The notes under the pieces are model-generated. The model was given only the letters and a program-made list of their open reading frames with translations. It was not told the DNA's origin and did no database searches. A stretch of 16,602 nucleotides of DNA from Chloroflexota bacterium. GTDB taxonomy: Bacteria > Chloroflexota > UBA6077 > JADZDV01. Both the position numbers and the translations under genes were made by a program. Location of the stretch: NCBI GenBank assembly GCA_020850915.1, contig JADZDV010000015.1, forward strand, positions 1 through 16,602, in the 5' to 3' direction. This document shows, piece after piece, positions 6,890-14,485 of this stretch (position 1 is its first letter; every line of letters begins with the position of its first letter).

Positions 6890-7388
6890 GTCCCGGCGTT
6901 CATCATCGCCTGGGCGCCGAGCTCGATGGTCAGCTCGCCAGTCATCGGCAGACCGGCTTCGATCGCCTCCAGGACCTGGCGCGCCGTCGCGCCGTCACGC
7001 CGTAGCGACGGACGCGGTGCATGCGCGCCAAGGCCACGTCCACCGCCCCGCTCACGCACAGCGCCGCGATGGCCACCAGTTAGCGCGCCGTCGCCGGGAG
7101 CTGGCCGTTCGGCTGGACGCCGCCGTCTGGGGAGAGCCGGTTGCAGTCAGCCGCGGTCCGCCCGGCGAGGACCGGATCGACCTCGACGATAGACGGCCGC
7201 TCAGGAAGCTGGCTCTGACCAGTATCCCCAGCCTGGGCCTCCGGCGGGCCCGCGCCCGGGTGCAGCTCCGGGACGTCCAACGACAGCCAGGGTGGGACCC
7301 GCATGGTTGTGCGAGCAGCGTCCGCGGGTCTTACCGCGGCTCTGGTCGAGCCAGCCGTCCGCGGCGCCATCGCGCCTCGAGCGCCCAC
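6890..7388 (-). pseudogene. Decayed carboxymuconolactone decarboxylase-like gene
   Basis: One minus-strand frame has coding-like third-position GC bias on both sides of a TAA at 7080-7082. Downstream of the stop it reads LVAIAALCVSGAVDVALARM followed by HRVRRYGVTARQVLEAIEAG, and upstream VDPVLAGRTAADCNRL and QLPATAR. This resembles the CMD/AhpD family, where a Glu normally sits in '(T/K)RELIAIA', exactly where the stop falls, so a GAA-to-TAA change is plausible. The CxxC of catalytic AhpD-type members is absent (AVDV), while the following His is present. Past MMNAG (about 6892) the similarity ends, and the frame then runs antisense through cutA with no natural end. The 5' boundary is uncertain (ATG at 7304 or GTG at 7388). 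Family assignment is from pattern only. Confidence 0.4.
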
Positions 7389-7435
7389 GCCATCGCCGGC
7401 TGACGCCGCGTCGACGACCGACTGGTACTGCCGCG

Positions 7436-7924
7436 TCAGCCCACCCTGACCAGCTCGGTGTCGTAGCGGGCCATCAGCTCGACCAGGGCCGCGGGATCCG
7501 GCGGGCCTGCCGTCCAGATCCGCGAGGCCTCCTCGAGAAACCGCAGTTGGTAGGACGTCATCGTCAGCAGGAGCCGCACCGGCTCCGTGCTTGCATTCGC
7601 GAACCGGTGGGGGGTGCCGGCCGGGATCATCACGAAGCTGCCCGGACCGTAGCGCCCTTGCTCGCCACCGGCCAGCACGTCCAGCTCACCCTCCAGCACG
7701 TACCAGCTCTCGCCGCCTCGGCGATGAATGTGGGGTGGCGGCGACGCCGCCCCGGCCGGCACCGCGATCTCCATGATCACCACCTGCTCGGCGGTGCGCT
7801 CGCCGTTCTCCTTGACCGTCAAACGCATCTGGCCGATGTTGAAGCCCGCGCCCTCGCCCGGATGCAGGGCGACAGCCTCGCTCTGCCCGTGCCGCCGGAC
7901 CGCCGCGCCGAATGGAACCGTCAT
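7436..7924 (-). CDS. Cupin-domain protein
   Basis: The 162-residue protein has one beta-barrel cupin domain with both motifs intact. Motif 1 is HIH (H65, H67) with E72 in HIHRRGGESWYVLEGE. Motif 2 is GSFVMIPAGTPHRFAN, with H106. These three histidines and one glutamate would bind a single divalent metal. The protein could be a small dioxygenase, isomerase or binding protein; the substrate is unknown. The C-terminal 40 residues are helical and outside the barrel. The start at 7924 is chosen because GGGAGG lies upstream; an in-frame ATG at 7978 would place the start inside the putative operator. The gene diverges from a TetR-family regulator, which probably represses it. Confidence 0.88.
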   Translation of the reverse strand: MTVPFGAAVRRHGQSEAVALHPGEGAGFNIGQMRLTVKENGERTAEQVVIMEIAVPAGAASPPPHIHRRGGESWYVLEGELDVLAGGEQGRYGPGSFVMIPAGTPHRFANASTEPVRLLLTMTSYQLRFLEEASRIWTAGPPDPAALVELMARYDTELVRVG

Positions 7925-7945
7925 GAGCCGACCCTCCCGTGCTGG

Positions 7946-7994
7946 TGTATACTGGAGATCATCTCTAGAGTGGAACACTAGAGTTAAACTCTAG
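7946..7994. promoter_or_regulatory. Divergent cupin/TetR promoter-operator region
   Basis: For the cupin gene (minus strand) a promoter TTCCAC-18-TATACA lies at 7946-7975. Three copies of a CTAGAGT box overlap or flank it: direct copies at 7965-7971 and 7978-7984, and an inverted copy at 7988-7994. The last two form a perfect 7-bp palindrome around TAA (7978-7994). The first copy lies within the self-complementary CTCTAGAG (7963-7970). TetR-family dimers bind such palindromes, so this is the likely operator for autoregulation and cupin control. Binding itself is inferred. Confidence 0.6.
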
Positions 7995-8010
7995 ACTGAG
8001 AGTACAGCGA

Positions 8011-8652
8011 ATGAATCAGCCTGTCAAGGGGGGCGGGGCGCGGGCGCGCCAGCGCGAGCGGTCGGACGCCACGCGCCGCCGGATCCGTGAGGCGGCGCTG
8101 CGCCTGTTTGTGGAGCACGGCTACCGGGCCACGACCATTGACAGCATCGCCGCCGAGGCGGGCGTCGCCGTCCAGACGGTCTACTTCGTGTTTGGCAACA
8201 AGCGCGCCCTGCTCTCCGAGATCCTCGACGTCGCCATTGCCGGGGACGACGCCCCCAGTCCGCTCCTCGGCCGGCCCTGGGTCGCGGAGCTTCGCCAGGA
8301 GGGCGACCCGGTTCTGGCCGTGCGCCTGCTCGCCCGGCAGGCCGCCGAGATCGTGGACCGCCAGGCCTCGCTCTTCCACGTCGTGCGCGGCGCGGCCGCT
8401 GTCGATCCAGAGGTTGAGGCGCTGCTCCACGAGTACAGGGAGCGCCGGCTCGCCACGCTGATCGCGCTGCTCCAGGTGCTGGCCGATCGAGGGGCGCTGG
8501 CCCCCGGGCTGGATGTCACGCGGGCGGCCGAGATCGTCTTCGCGCTCACCAGCCACGAGGTGCACCAGCTCCTCGTGGTCGGCCGCGGGTGGCCGGTGAG
8601 TGTGTGGGCGACGTGGCTGGAGGGGCTGCTGATCGCTCAGCTCCTGCCCTGA
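8011..8652 (+). CDS. TetR/AcrR-family transcriptional regulator
   Basis: The 213-residue protein begins with a basic tail, then a TetR helix-turn-helix domain (about 20-66): RRRIREAALRLFVEHGYRAT, TIDSIAAEAGVAVQTVYFVF and GNKRALLSEILD. The remaining 145 residues form the variable all-helical ligand-binding and dimer domain, so the ligand cannot be inferred. The length is typical. The gene faces away from the cupin gene across a palindromic region (7963-7994), and its start lies only 16 bases beyond the last box, consistent with autorepression. The Shine-Dalgarno sequence is weak (GAGAG). Confidence 0.92.
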   Translation: MNQPVKGGGARARQRERSDATRRRIREAALRLFVEHGYRATTIDSIAAEAGVAVQTVYFVFGNKRALLSEILDVAIAGDDAPSPLLGRPWVAELRQEGDPVLAVRLLARQAAEIVDRQASLFHVVRGAAAVDPEVEALLHEYRERRLATLIALLQVLADRGALAPGLDVTRAAEIVFALTSHEVHQLLVVGRGWPVSVWATWLEGLLIAQLLP

Positions 8653-8663
8653 CCCCTCGATCG

Positions 8664-9040
8664 CTCGCCTGGCATGCAGCGCGCTTCGCTCTGGCCTTCA
8701 TTCCGAGTCTGGCGCTTCCAGGGCCTGGCCGGCCAACGACGGTCCCGAACGGCTACGGCTTCCTGTTCGGCATCGTTGCGCTCACCAATTGCTTGACTTC
8801 GTCCACGTGGTCGTCGGCATCCCTGGCATAGCCGCCTGCCGGAGCCGTGGTGCCTCACAGCTCTACGCTCGCGGTCTCGCCATCTTCTCTGTCATCCTGA
8901 CCGCCATGGGCTTCATCCGCGGCCTGAGCACGTTCTTCGGCGCCATCCCGCTCCTCGGCGCGGAGATCGGCCTCCACACCACGGCGGCTCTTGTTCCGCT
9001 CGCTTCGGCTGGGCCTACCACGCCCCCTCTTCGAGCGTGG
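8664..9040 (+). pseudogene. Frameshifted DUF4383-type membrane-protein gene
   Basis: Three frames in succession give one recognisable DUF4383-like membrane protein. The first frame ends NGYGFLFGIVALTN. The second continues LDFVHVVVGIPGIAACRSRG, then YARGLAIFSVILTAMGFIRG and LSTFFGAIPLLGAEIGLHTT. The third gives ARFGWAYHAPSS. The breaks are near 8790 and 8996, and each looks like loss of one base; restoring a base at the first would give NWLDFVHVV, matching the family's conserved Asn and histidine region. No clear start codon remains, and the last frame has no timely stop. The gene follows the TetR gene in the same direction. Two frameshifts favour decay, but sequencing error is possible. Confidence 0.6.
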
Positions 9041-9187
9041 CCCTGTCCGGCTGTAGCTCATCTTCGACGGCGCACTCGTCACACGCCAGCTTACGGTCCG
9101 GGGTAGGGGCGCCCACCCCGAGCTACTCCGTGCTGCCGCGGTCCGGTCGTCACGTCCTGCACAGCCCCTCCGCCGCGCGGCGGGTCC

Positions 9188-10219
9188 TCATGAACCGCTC
9201 GGCCCAGCTCCGAACGTTTCGAACGTCGCCGCGGGATCGTTGGCTGACTGGTGCCCCGCCATGACTACCACGTACCGCAGCAGGTAGCCACCAACCAGTG
9301 TGAGCAGCGAGCCCAGAATCGTTGTCGGCCGTGACGCCCCTTTCCCTCGCACGACGCTCAGCATCCGCGGGGCCAGCGGCGCCAGCAAGCCTATGCCCAG
9401 GACGCCGAAGCGGTAGAGACGACCGAGCGACCCGCGCCGCAGCGGTTGCGCCACCGTCGGACCGAGGGTCGCCTCGTGCCCCAGCAATAGGCTGAGCTCC
9501 ATGATCTGCGCGAAGGTGTCCAGGTTCTCGAGTCGCCGCGGCAAACGCGCGCTGGTCCCCGGCAGCAGCGAGAGCACCAGGGCGATCGCCGCCGCGGCGC
9601 TGGAAACGGCCGAACTGAGGAACAGCGGCCCCATCAGCCTGGCGTTGCGCGTCCAGAACGGCACGGCCGTTGCCGCCAGCAGCACCCCCGTATAGCCGCC
9701 CACAAAGGACGACGGCCCTAGCCCCAGCGTCGCCAGCGCCCGCACCGGCAGCGCCCGGAGCAGCCGCTCCAGCCTCCCGGCCCCCAGCAGCCCGTCCTCT
9801 GCCGCCTGGACGAGCGCCATCAGCGTGCTGAACGCCCCGAACACCGTCAAACCCCAGGTCCCCGCGGACATCGGCGAGCGCAGCTTGAACACTCGCAGCA
9901 TGTTGAGGAACCGCTCCGGTCGTCCCAGGTCCAGGATCAGCAGGAGCGGGCACGGCAGCAGCGTCGCCAGCGAGAGGTAGCGCCCCAGCCGCGCGATCCG
10001 TTTGTTCCCCGGTCCGCCCAGAACGTCCGCGATGTTCGCCACGAGGGAGCTGGCGCTCGACAGCCCGCCCAGGTAGAAGTAGGTGACGATCAGCCACTTC
10101 CAGTGCGGCGCGTGGATCGGCGGCAGGCTGTAATAGCTGTCGCGGGCCTCGTCCCCGGCCGAGCGCGCCCTGTTGCGCTTCGTCTCCCACCGTCGCTCGT
10201 AGGCGCCATCTACGCTCAT
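9188..10219 (-). CDS. NrfD-type membrane subunit of formate dehydrogenase
   Basis: The 343-residue protein is a polytopic membrane protein of the NrfD/PsrC family. It has a cytoplasmic-looking polar start (1-38), the family's first helix after HAPHWKWLIVTYFYLGGLSS (about 37-62), the conserved ILDLGRPERFLNML segment (95-108), and further hydrophobic stretches near 82-95, 120-140, 160-178, 195-210, 250-272 and 300-320. NrfD subunits bind quinone and pass electrons between the membrane pool and a four-cluster ferredoxin-like partner. Here it replaces the b-type cytochrome (FdnI) of E. coli FDH-N. It is the third gene of the operon, 15 bases after fdhB, with GAGG upstream of its ATG. Family clear; direction of electron flow inferred. 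Confidence 0.88.
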   Translation of the reverse strand: MSVDGAYERRWETKRNRARSAGDEARDSYYSLPPIHAPHWKWLIVTYFYLGGLSSASSLVANIADVLGGPGNKRIARLGRYLSLATLLPCPLLLILDLGRPERFLNMLRVFKLRSPMSAGTWGLTVFGAFSTLMALVQAAEDGLLGAGRLERLLRALPVRALATLGLGPSSFVGGYTGVLLAATAVPFWTRNARLMGPLFLSSAVSSAAAAIALVLSLLPGTSARLPRRLENLDTFAQIMELSLLLGHEATLGPTVAQPLRRGSLGRLYRFGVLGIGLLAPLAPRMLSVVRGKGASRPTTILGSLLTLVGGYLLRYVVVMAGHQSANDPAATFETFGAGPSGS

Positions 10220-10234
10220 CGGTCCGCCTCTATG

Positions 10235-11083
10235 TCACCGTTCCCGCAGGGCGAAGACCGCCGCGAGCCCCAGCGCCGCGGCTGCCACGATGGTCGAGAC
10301 GGACGCCCCGAACACCTTGCGTTGCGGCAGCTCCGGCCGGCTCGGCAGGTTGTAGACCTCCGGCGGCGCCGTCAGGATGAAGCAGGCGTTCAGCCCATCG
10401 ATGTCGCCCGTCCCTCCGACGGCTCGATCGCCGTAGATGTACGCTCCGTCCACCCCCCGGATCCGCAGGGTCTCCACCCGCTGCTCCGCCCGCGCCATCA
10501 GCTCCTCGACCGGCCCGAACTGGATCGAGTCGGTTGGACAGGCTTTGGCGCAGGCTGGCTCCAGGCCGTCCTTCAGCCGGTCGTAACAGAGGGTGCACTT
10601 GTGCGCCTTGCCGTCGATCCCGCTCAGGGCGGGCACCCCGAACGGGCAGGCCGGCAGGCAGTAGCCGCAGCCGTTGCAGACGTCCTGCTGGATCACCACC
10701 GTGTCAAACTCGGTCCGCACGATCGCCCCGGTCGGGCAGGCCTGCATGCAGCCCGCGTTCACGCAGTGCTTGCAGACGTCGCTCATCATCAGCCAGTTGC
10801 TCTGGAACGGCTGAAGCGCTTGCGGTCGCCGGCCTTCGTCGTCGGCGATCCGCTCCACGAAGGCGACGTGACGCCAGGTCGCCGCCCCGAGGTCCCCGGT
10901 GTTGTCGTAGCTGAAGCCGGTGAAGCCGACGTTGTCCATCGGCAACTGGTTCCACTGCTTGCAGGCCACCTCGCACGCCTTGCAGCCGATGCAGAGGGTC
11001 GTGTCGGTCAGGAAGCCCATCGCGCCGGTCGTCGCGCCGGTCGTCGCGACGCGGCCGTCCTGGCTCAGCGTCCCGCTGTCCAT
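10235..11083 (-). CDS. Formate dehydrogenase iron-sulfur subunit FdhB
   Basis: The 282-residue protein has sixteen cysteines in four groups, enough for four [4Fe-4S] clusters: C31/34/37/41, C104/107/112/116, C136/139/142/146 and C163/166/178/182. Motifs such as CIGCKACEVACKQWN, CNGCGYCLPACPFG and CTLCYDRLKDGLEPACAKAC are close to E. coli FdnH. A C-terminal hydrophobic helix (about 258-278) resembles the FdnH membrane anchor. It relays electrons from FdhA to the NrfD-type subunit. Its start overlaps the end of fdhA by 19 bases (11065-11083), and AGGAG precedes the ATG, so translation is probably coupled. No export signal is present, as is normal for this subunit. Confidence 0.95.
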   Translation of the reverse strand: MDSGTLSQDGRVATTGATTGAMGFLTDTTLCIGCKACEVACKQWNQLPMDNVGFTGFSYDNTGDLGAATWRHVAFVERIADDEGRRPQALQPFQSNWLMMSDVCKHCVNAGCMQACPTGAIVRTEFDTVVIQQDVCNGCGYCLPACPFGVPALSGIDGKAHKCTLCYDRLKDGLEPACAKACPTDSIQFGPVEELMARAEQRVETLRIRGVDGAYIYGDRAVGGTGDIDGLNACFILTAPPEVYNLPSRPELPQRKVFGASVSTIVAAAALGLAAVFALRER

Positions 11084-14000
11084 GCGGCTCCTCGCCGGCC
11101 GCCAGAGCGGCTCCTTCGAATGGTGCAGGTGAACGACTTCGCCTCGTGGATCCGCGAGTTCGGGTCTTGGATCAGCGCGGCCAGGTCATTCGCGATCGCC
11201 CCCCTCGCCAGGCCGCCGAAGCCGAAGTGCCACGGCATCCCCACCTGGTGGACCGTCCTGCCGTCTACGGTCAGCGGCTGCATCCGGTCCGTCACCAGGG
11301 CGCGCGTCTCCACCTCGGCGCGCAGCGTCGAGACGACCACGTAGTCGCCGTTCTGAATACCGTGCCGGGCCGCCAGCTCCGGGCTGATCTCCACGAACCC
11401 CTCTGGCTGCAGCTCCGCCAGCCACGGTACCCAGCGGCTCATCCCGCCGGCTGTGTGGTGCTCGGTCAACCGATACGTTGTGATGACGTAGGGGAAACGC
11501 TCATCCCCGATCTGGTGGTAGCGGTTGTCGGCGCGCGGAAAGCTGGGCGCCACGGGATTTCGCGTCACCTCCGGGTAGAGCAGGCTCTCCAGCGGCGATT
11601 CCCACGGCTCGTAGTGCGTGGGCAGCGGCCCATCCCGCATGCCTGTCGGCACGAAGAGCCAGCCCTTGCCGTCCGCCTGGCGGACGAACGGTGAGTCGCC
11701 CCGGTGGGCAGCCAGTCCCGTCGCCCCTGGCGGCGGCACATAGTCTGGCGGCTTGGTCCTTGGGAAGTCCGGGACGTCGTGGCCGGTCCACTCTCCCCGC
11801 TCGGCGTCCCACCAGACCCACTGCTTCGCCTCGCTCCACGGCCGGCCGTCTGGTCGCGCGGAGGCGCGGTTGTAGAGAATCCGCCGGTTGCCAGGCCAGG
11901 CGAAGCCCCACTCCAGGCTCGCCCGACCGTCCGACTTGCGCGACCGCGCCAGGTTCTTCCCCGGCTCGGGCATGATCCCGGAGTAGATCCAGCAGCCGCA
12001 GGCGGTCGAGCCGTCGTCCTGGAGCGCTCCGTACCCCTCCACGAGCTGGCGGTCCGCCACCCTGTAGCCGTTGATCTCCGCTACCACCGCCTCCAGGTCC
12101 GGCTCCGCCAGCGGCCCCTTCGTTGGGTAGTCCCAGGTGAGCGCCTCGATCTGGCGCCCTTTCGGGCTGTCGTCCCCCGCGTACAGCTCCTTCAGCCGCT
12201 CGCCCAGGTGGTAGACGAAGTGCGCCTCGGAGCGGCAGTCGCCCGGCGGCTCCACGGCCCGGTCGTGCCATTGCACCAGGCGCTGAGTGTTGGTGAACGA
12301 GCCTTCTTTCTCGGCTGCGATCGCCCCCGGCAGAAAGAAGATCTCCGTCTTGATGTCCTGGGGCTTCACCGTGCCGTCGCGCACCTCCGGCGCGTCGTGC
12401 CAGAAGGCCGCCGTCTCGATGTCGTAGACGTCCCGCACCACCAGCCAGTCGAGCCTGGCCAGTGCCTCGCGCGCCAGCCGGGCATTCTGGCCGCCCACCG
12501 CGGGGTTCATCCCCATGCAGAACAGCCCCTTGATCAGGCCGTCCTTCATGTTCAACACCATCGCCTGGAAGGAGTGGTCGGCGTCGATCTGGGGCAGCAG
12601 GCTGAAGGCAAAGTCGTTCTCCGGCTGTGCCGCCTCCCCGTACCACGCCTTCAGCAGACTGACCAGGTAGTTCGGCAGGTCGTGCCAGATGCCCGTTTCC
12701 AGCTTCTCGAGGCCCAGGAAGCCGGCCAGCGTCGCATGCTGTTCGATCGTCGCGGACGGCATCGGGATGTACCCAGGCAGCAGGTTGTACAGGGTCGGGA
12801 TGTCCGTGCTGCCCTGGATGGTCGAATGGCCGCGCATCGCCATGATCCCGCCGCCCGGCCGGCCGATGTTCCCCAGCAGCAGTTGCAGCAACGCGCACGC
12901 CCCGATCATCTGCGACCCGGTCGTGTGCTGGGTCCACGCCACGGCGTAACAGAAGACGGTCGTTCGCTCCGGGTTCGAGTTGCTGGTGACTGCCTCGGCG
13001 ACCTTCAGGAACAGCTTGCGCGGCACGCCGCACACCCGCTCCACCATCTCCGGCGTGTAGCGGGCGTAGTGCCGCTTGACAATCTGGAACACGCACCGGG
13101 GATCCTGGAGCGTCGGGTCGGTCCTCGTCCCACCCCCGTCCTCGCGGGCGTACTGCCAACTCTCCACATCATAGACGCGCGCCTCAGGTCGGTAACCGGA
13201 GAACAGCCCGCCCAGGTCCTCCGCGTCCCGGTACCGCTCGTCGACGATCGTCGAGGCGTTGGTGTAGTGCTGGACGTACTCCTTGAAGTACTTCTCTTCC
13301 TGGATCGTGTAGTTGATCAGCGCCCCGAGGAGCAGCAGGTCACTGCCGGCCCGCAGCGGCACGTGGACGTCCGCCAGCGCCGACGTCCGCGAGAATCGCG
13401 GGTCGATGTGGATGACGGTTGCGCCGCGCTCTCTGGCTCGCATGACGAAGCGAAACCCGACCGGGTGGGACTCCGCCATGTTGGAGCCCATGATGACGAT
13501 GCAGTCGCTCTCCGCCAGGCTCTGCTGGGTCGAGGTCGCGCCGCCACGCCCGAGCCGCGCGCCCAGACCGGGCACGGTACTGGAGTGTCAAATGCGCGCC
13601 TGGTTCTCCACGGCGACGATCCCCAGCCCCGCGGTGAACAGCTTCTTGATCAGGTAGTTCTCTTCATTGTCCAGCGTGGCTCCGCCCAGATGGCCGATCG
13701 CCAGCGTCCGGTTAACCGGCCGCCCCTGCGCGGTCTGAGTCTGGTAGCTGGCATCGCGCGTCTGCTTCACGAGCTGCGCGATCCGCTCCATCGCCCACTC
13801 GAGCGGCCGCTCCTCCCAGTGGTCGGCGTACGGTGCGCGGTACTTGACCGTCGTCACCCGCGCGGGATTGACCATGAGCCCGTAGGTGGCCGCTCCCTTC
13901 GGACAGAGCGTCCCGCCGTTGATGGGGCTCGCCTCGTTGCCCTCGATGTCGATGACCAGCCCGTCCTGGCTGTACACGAGCTGCGAGCAGCCGACGGCGC

Positions 14001-14130
14001 AGTACGGGCAGACGCTCACGTCCACCTTCACGCCGCGAATCCTGGCGCGTGTCTCGCGAGTCTCCTTGCTGATCGGATTCGGCGTCAGACCCACGTACCG
14101 GCGGATCCCCAGCAGGTCTCCCAGTCCCAT
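11065..14130 (-). CDS. Selenocysteine formate dehydrogenase catalytic subunit FdhA
   Basis: Read through one in-frame UGA, this is a 1021-residue molybdenum/tungsten-bis-MGD enzyme that oxidises formate to CO2. The N-terminal part has the [4Fe-4S] motif CPYCAVGC with C76 in TLCPKGA. The UGA is codon 181 in ENQARI-U-HSSTVPGL, aligning with the selenocysteine of E. coli FdnG/FdoG (NQARVUH). After it come SDCIVIMGSNMAESHPVGFR, RHYARYTPEMVERVCG and MAMRGHSTIQGSTDIPTLYN, all close to FDH-N/O. Length is close to FdnG (1015, from memory). The chosen ATG has GAGGAGG upstream; the frame also extends to 14196. With either start I see no twin-arginine signal, unlike FdnG, so a cytoplasm-facing enzyme is possible. 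It is first in the fdhA-fdhB-nrfD operon. If UGA were not recoded, the enzyme would stop after 180 residues. Confidence 0.93.
13558..13590 (-). promoter_or_regulatory. UGA selenocysteine codon and bacterial SECIS hairpin in fdhA
   Basis: The UGA occupies 13590-13588 on the minus strand. A hairpin starting 14 bases after its first base has a 7-bp stem (CGUGCCC with GGGCGCG, one U-G pair) closing a GGUCU loop, at 13576-13558. The loop lies at bases 22-26 counted from the U of UGA. By my recall of the E. coli fdhF element its GGUCU loop is at the same place, and a U at position 17 is also shared. SelB recognises such a loop to deliver selenocysteyl-tRNA. No selA, selB, selC or selD gene is in the window. 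Confidence 0.85.
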
Positions 14131-14485
14131 CCGATTCGCCTCCTCGCCGCGCGACCACACCCGCGCCCCCGCCGCTCCGGCACGAAATGGACGCAACGCT
14201 CCAGCAGACCACTAGCAGTCGCTATTGTGCCAGCAACCCCACCCCCAGCGCGCCGGCCGAGGCGGCGATCGCCTGGATGGCTCCGCCAGATGAGGCGGGC
14301 GGCTGCTCGGGGCCGGAATCCCGCACGATGCCCGGTTGGTCCAGCGATCTCCGGCGGTCTCCTACAGCATGATCCTTCGCTGGCGCTCAGGGAGACAGGG
14401 GTGCCGCTCTTCACGCTTCCGTCCGTGTACTCTTTGGTCGAAATCCGTCCGGCGTGTCGAGCGGCCGGGCCAACGGGGGGTTGCG
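14131..14485. other. Divergent intergenic region between fdhA and the molybdenum hydroxylase gene
   Basis: This region must carry the promoters of two divergent operons, both encoding molybdenum-cofactor enzymes. I see no convincing -35/-10 pair. It holds a copy of the REP-like repeat (14371-14400) and an in-frame upstream extension of fdhA to 14196. It also contains a very short minus-strand frame of 34 codons (14222-14326, GTG start) ending in a hydrophobic stretch, which I do not call as a gene. Confidence 0.5.
14371..14400 (-). repeat. REP-like repeat copy
   Basis: On the minus strand this reads CCCTGTCTCC, CTGAGCGCC, AGCGAAGGATC. The final 11 bases match the copy at 311-332 exactly, and the CCTGTC and CCTGAG parts match the copy at 181-209. 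Four copies or half-copies in intergenic DNA at both ends of a 16-kb window point to a dispersed family. Confidence 0.5.

Noticed and set aside
9150..10190. 346-residue minus-strand frame overlapping the NrfD-type gene
   Set aside because: It lies in a different frame of the same strand, rich in Gly/Ala/Arg, while the other frame shows transmembrane helices and the DLGRPERF motif.
11065..13587. Reading fdhA as two genes, or as a pseudogene broken by a nonsense mutation
   Set aside because: The stop is UGA exactly at the family's selenocysteine position, the codon after it is the conserved His, and a correctly placed GGUCU hairpin follows.
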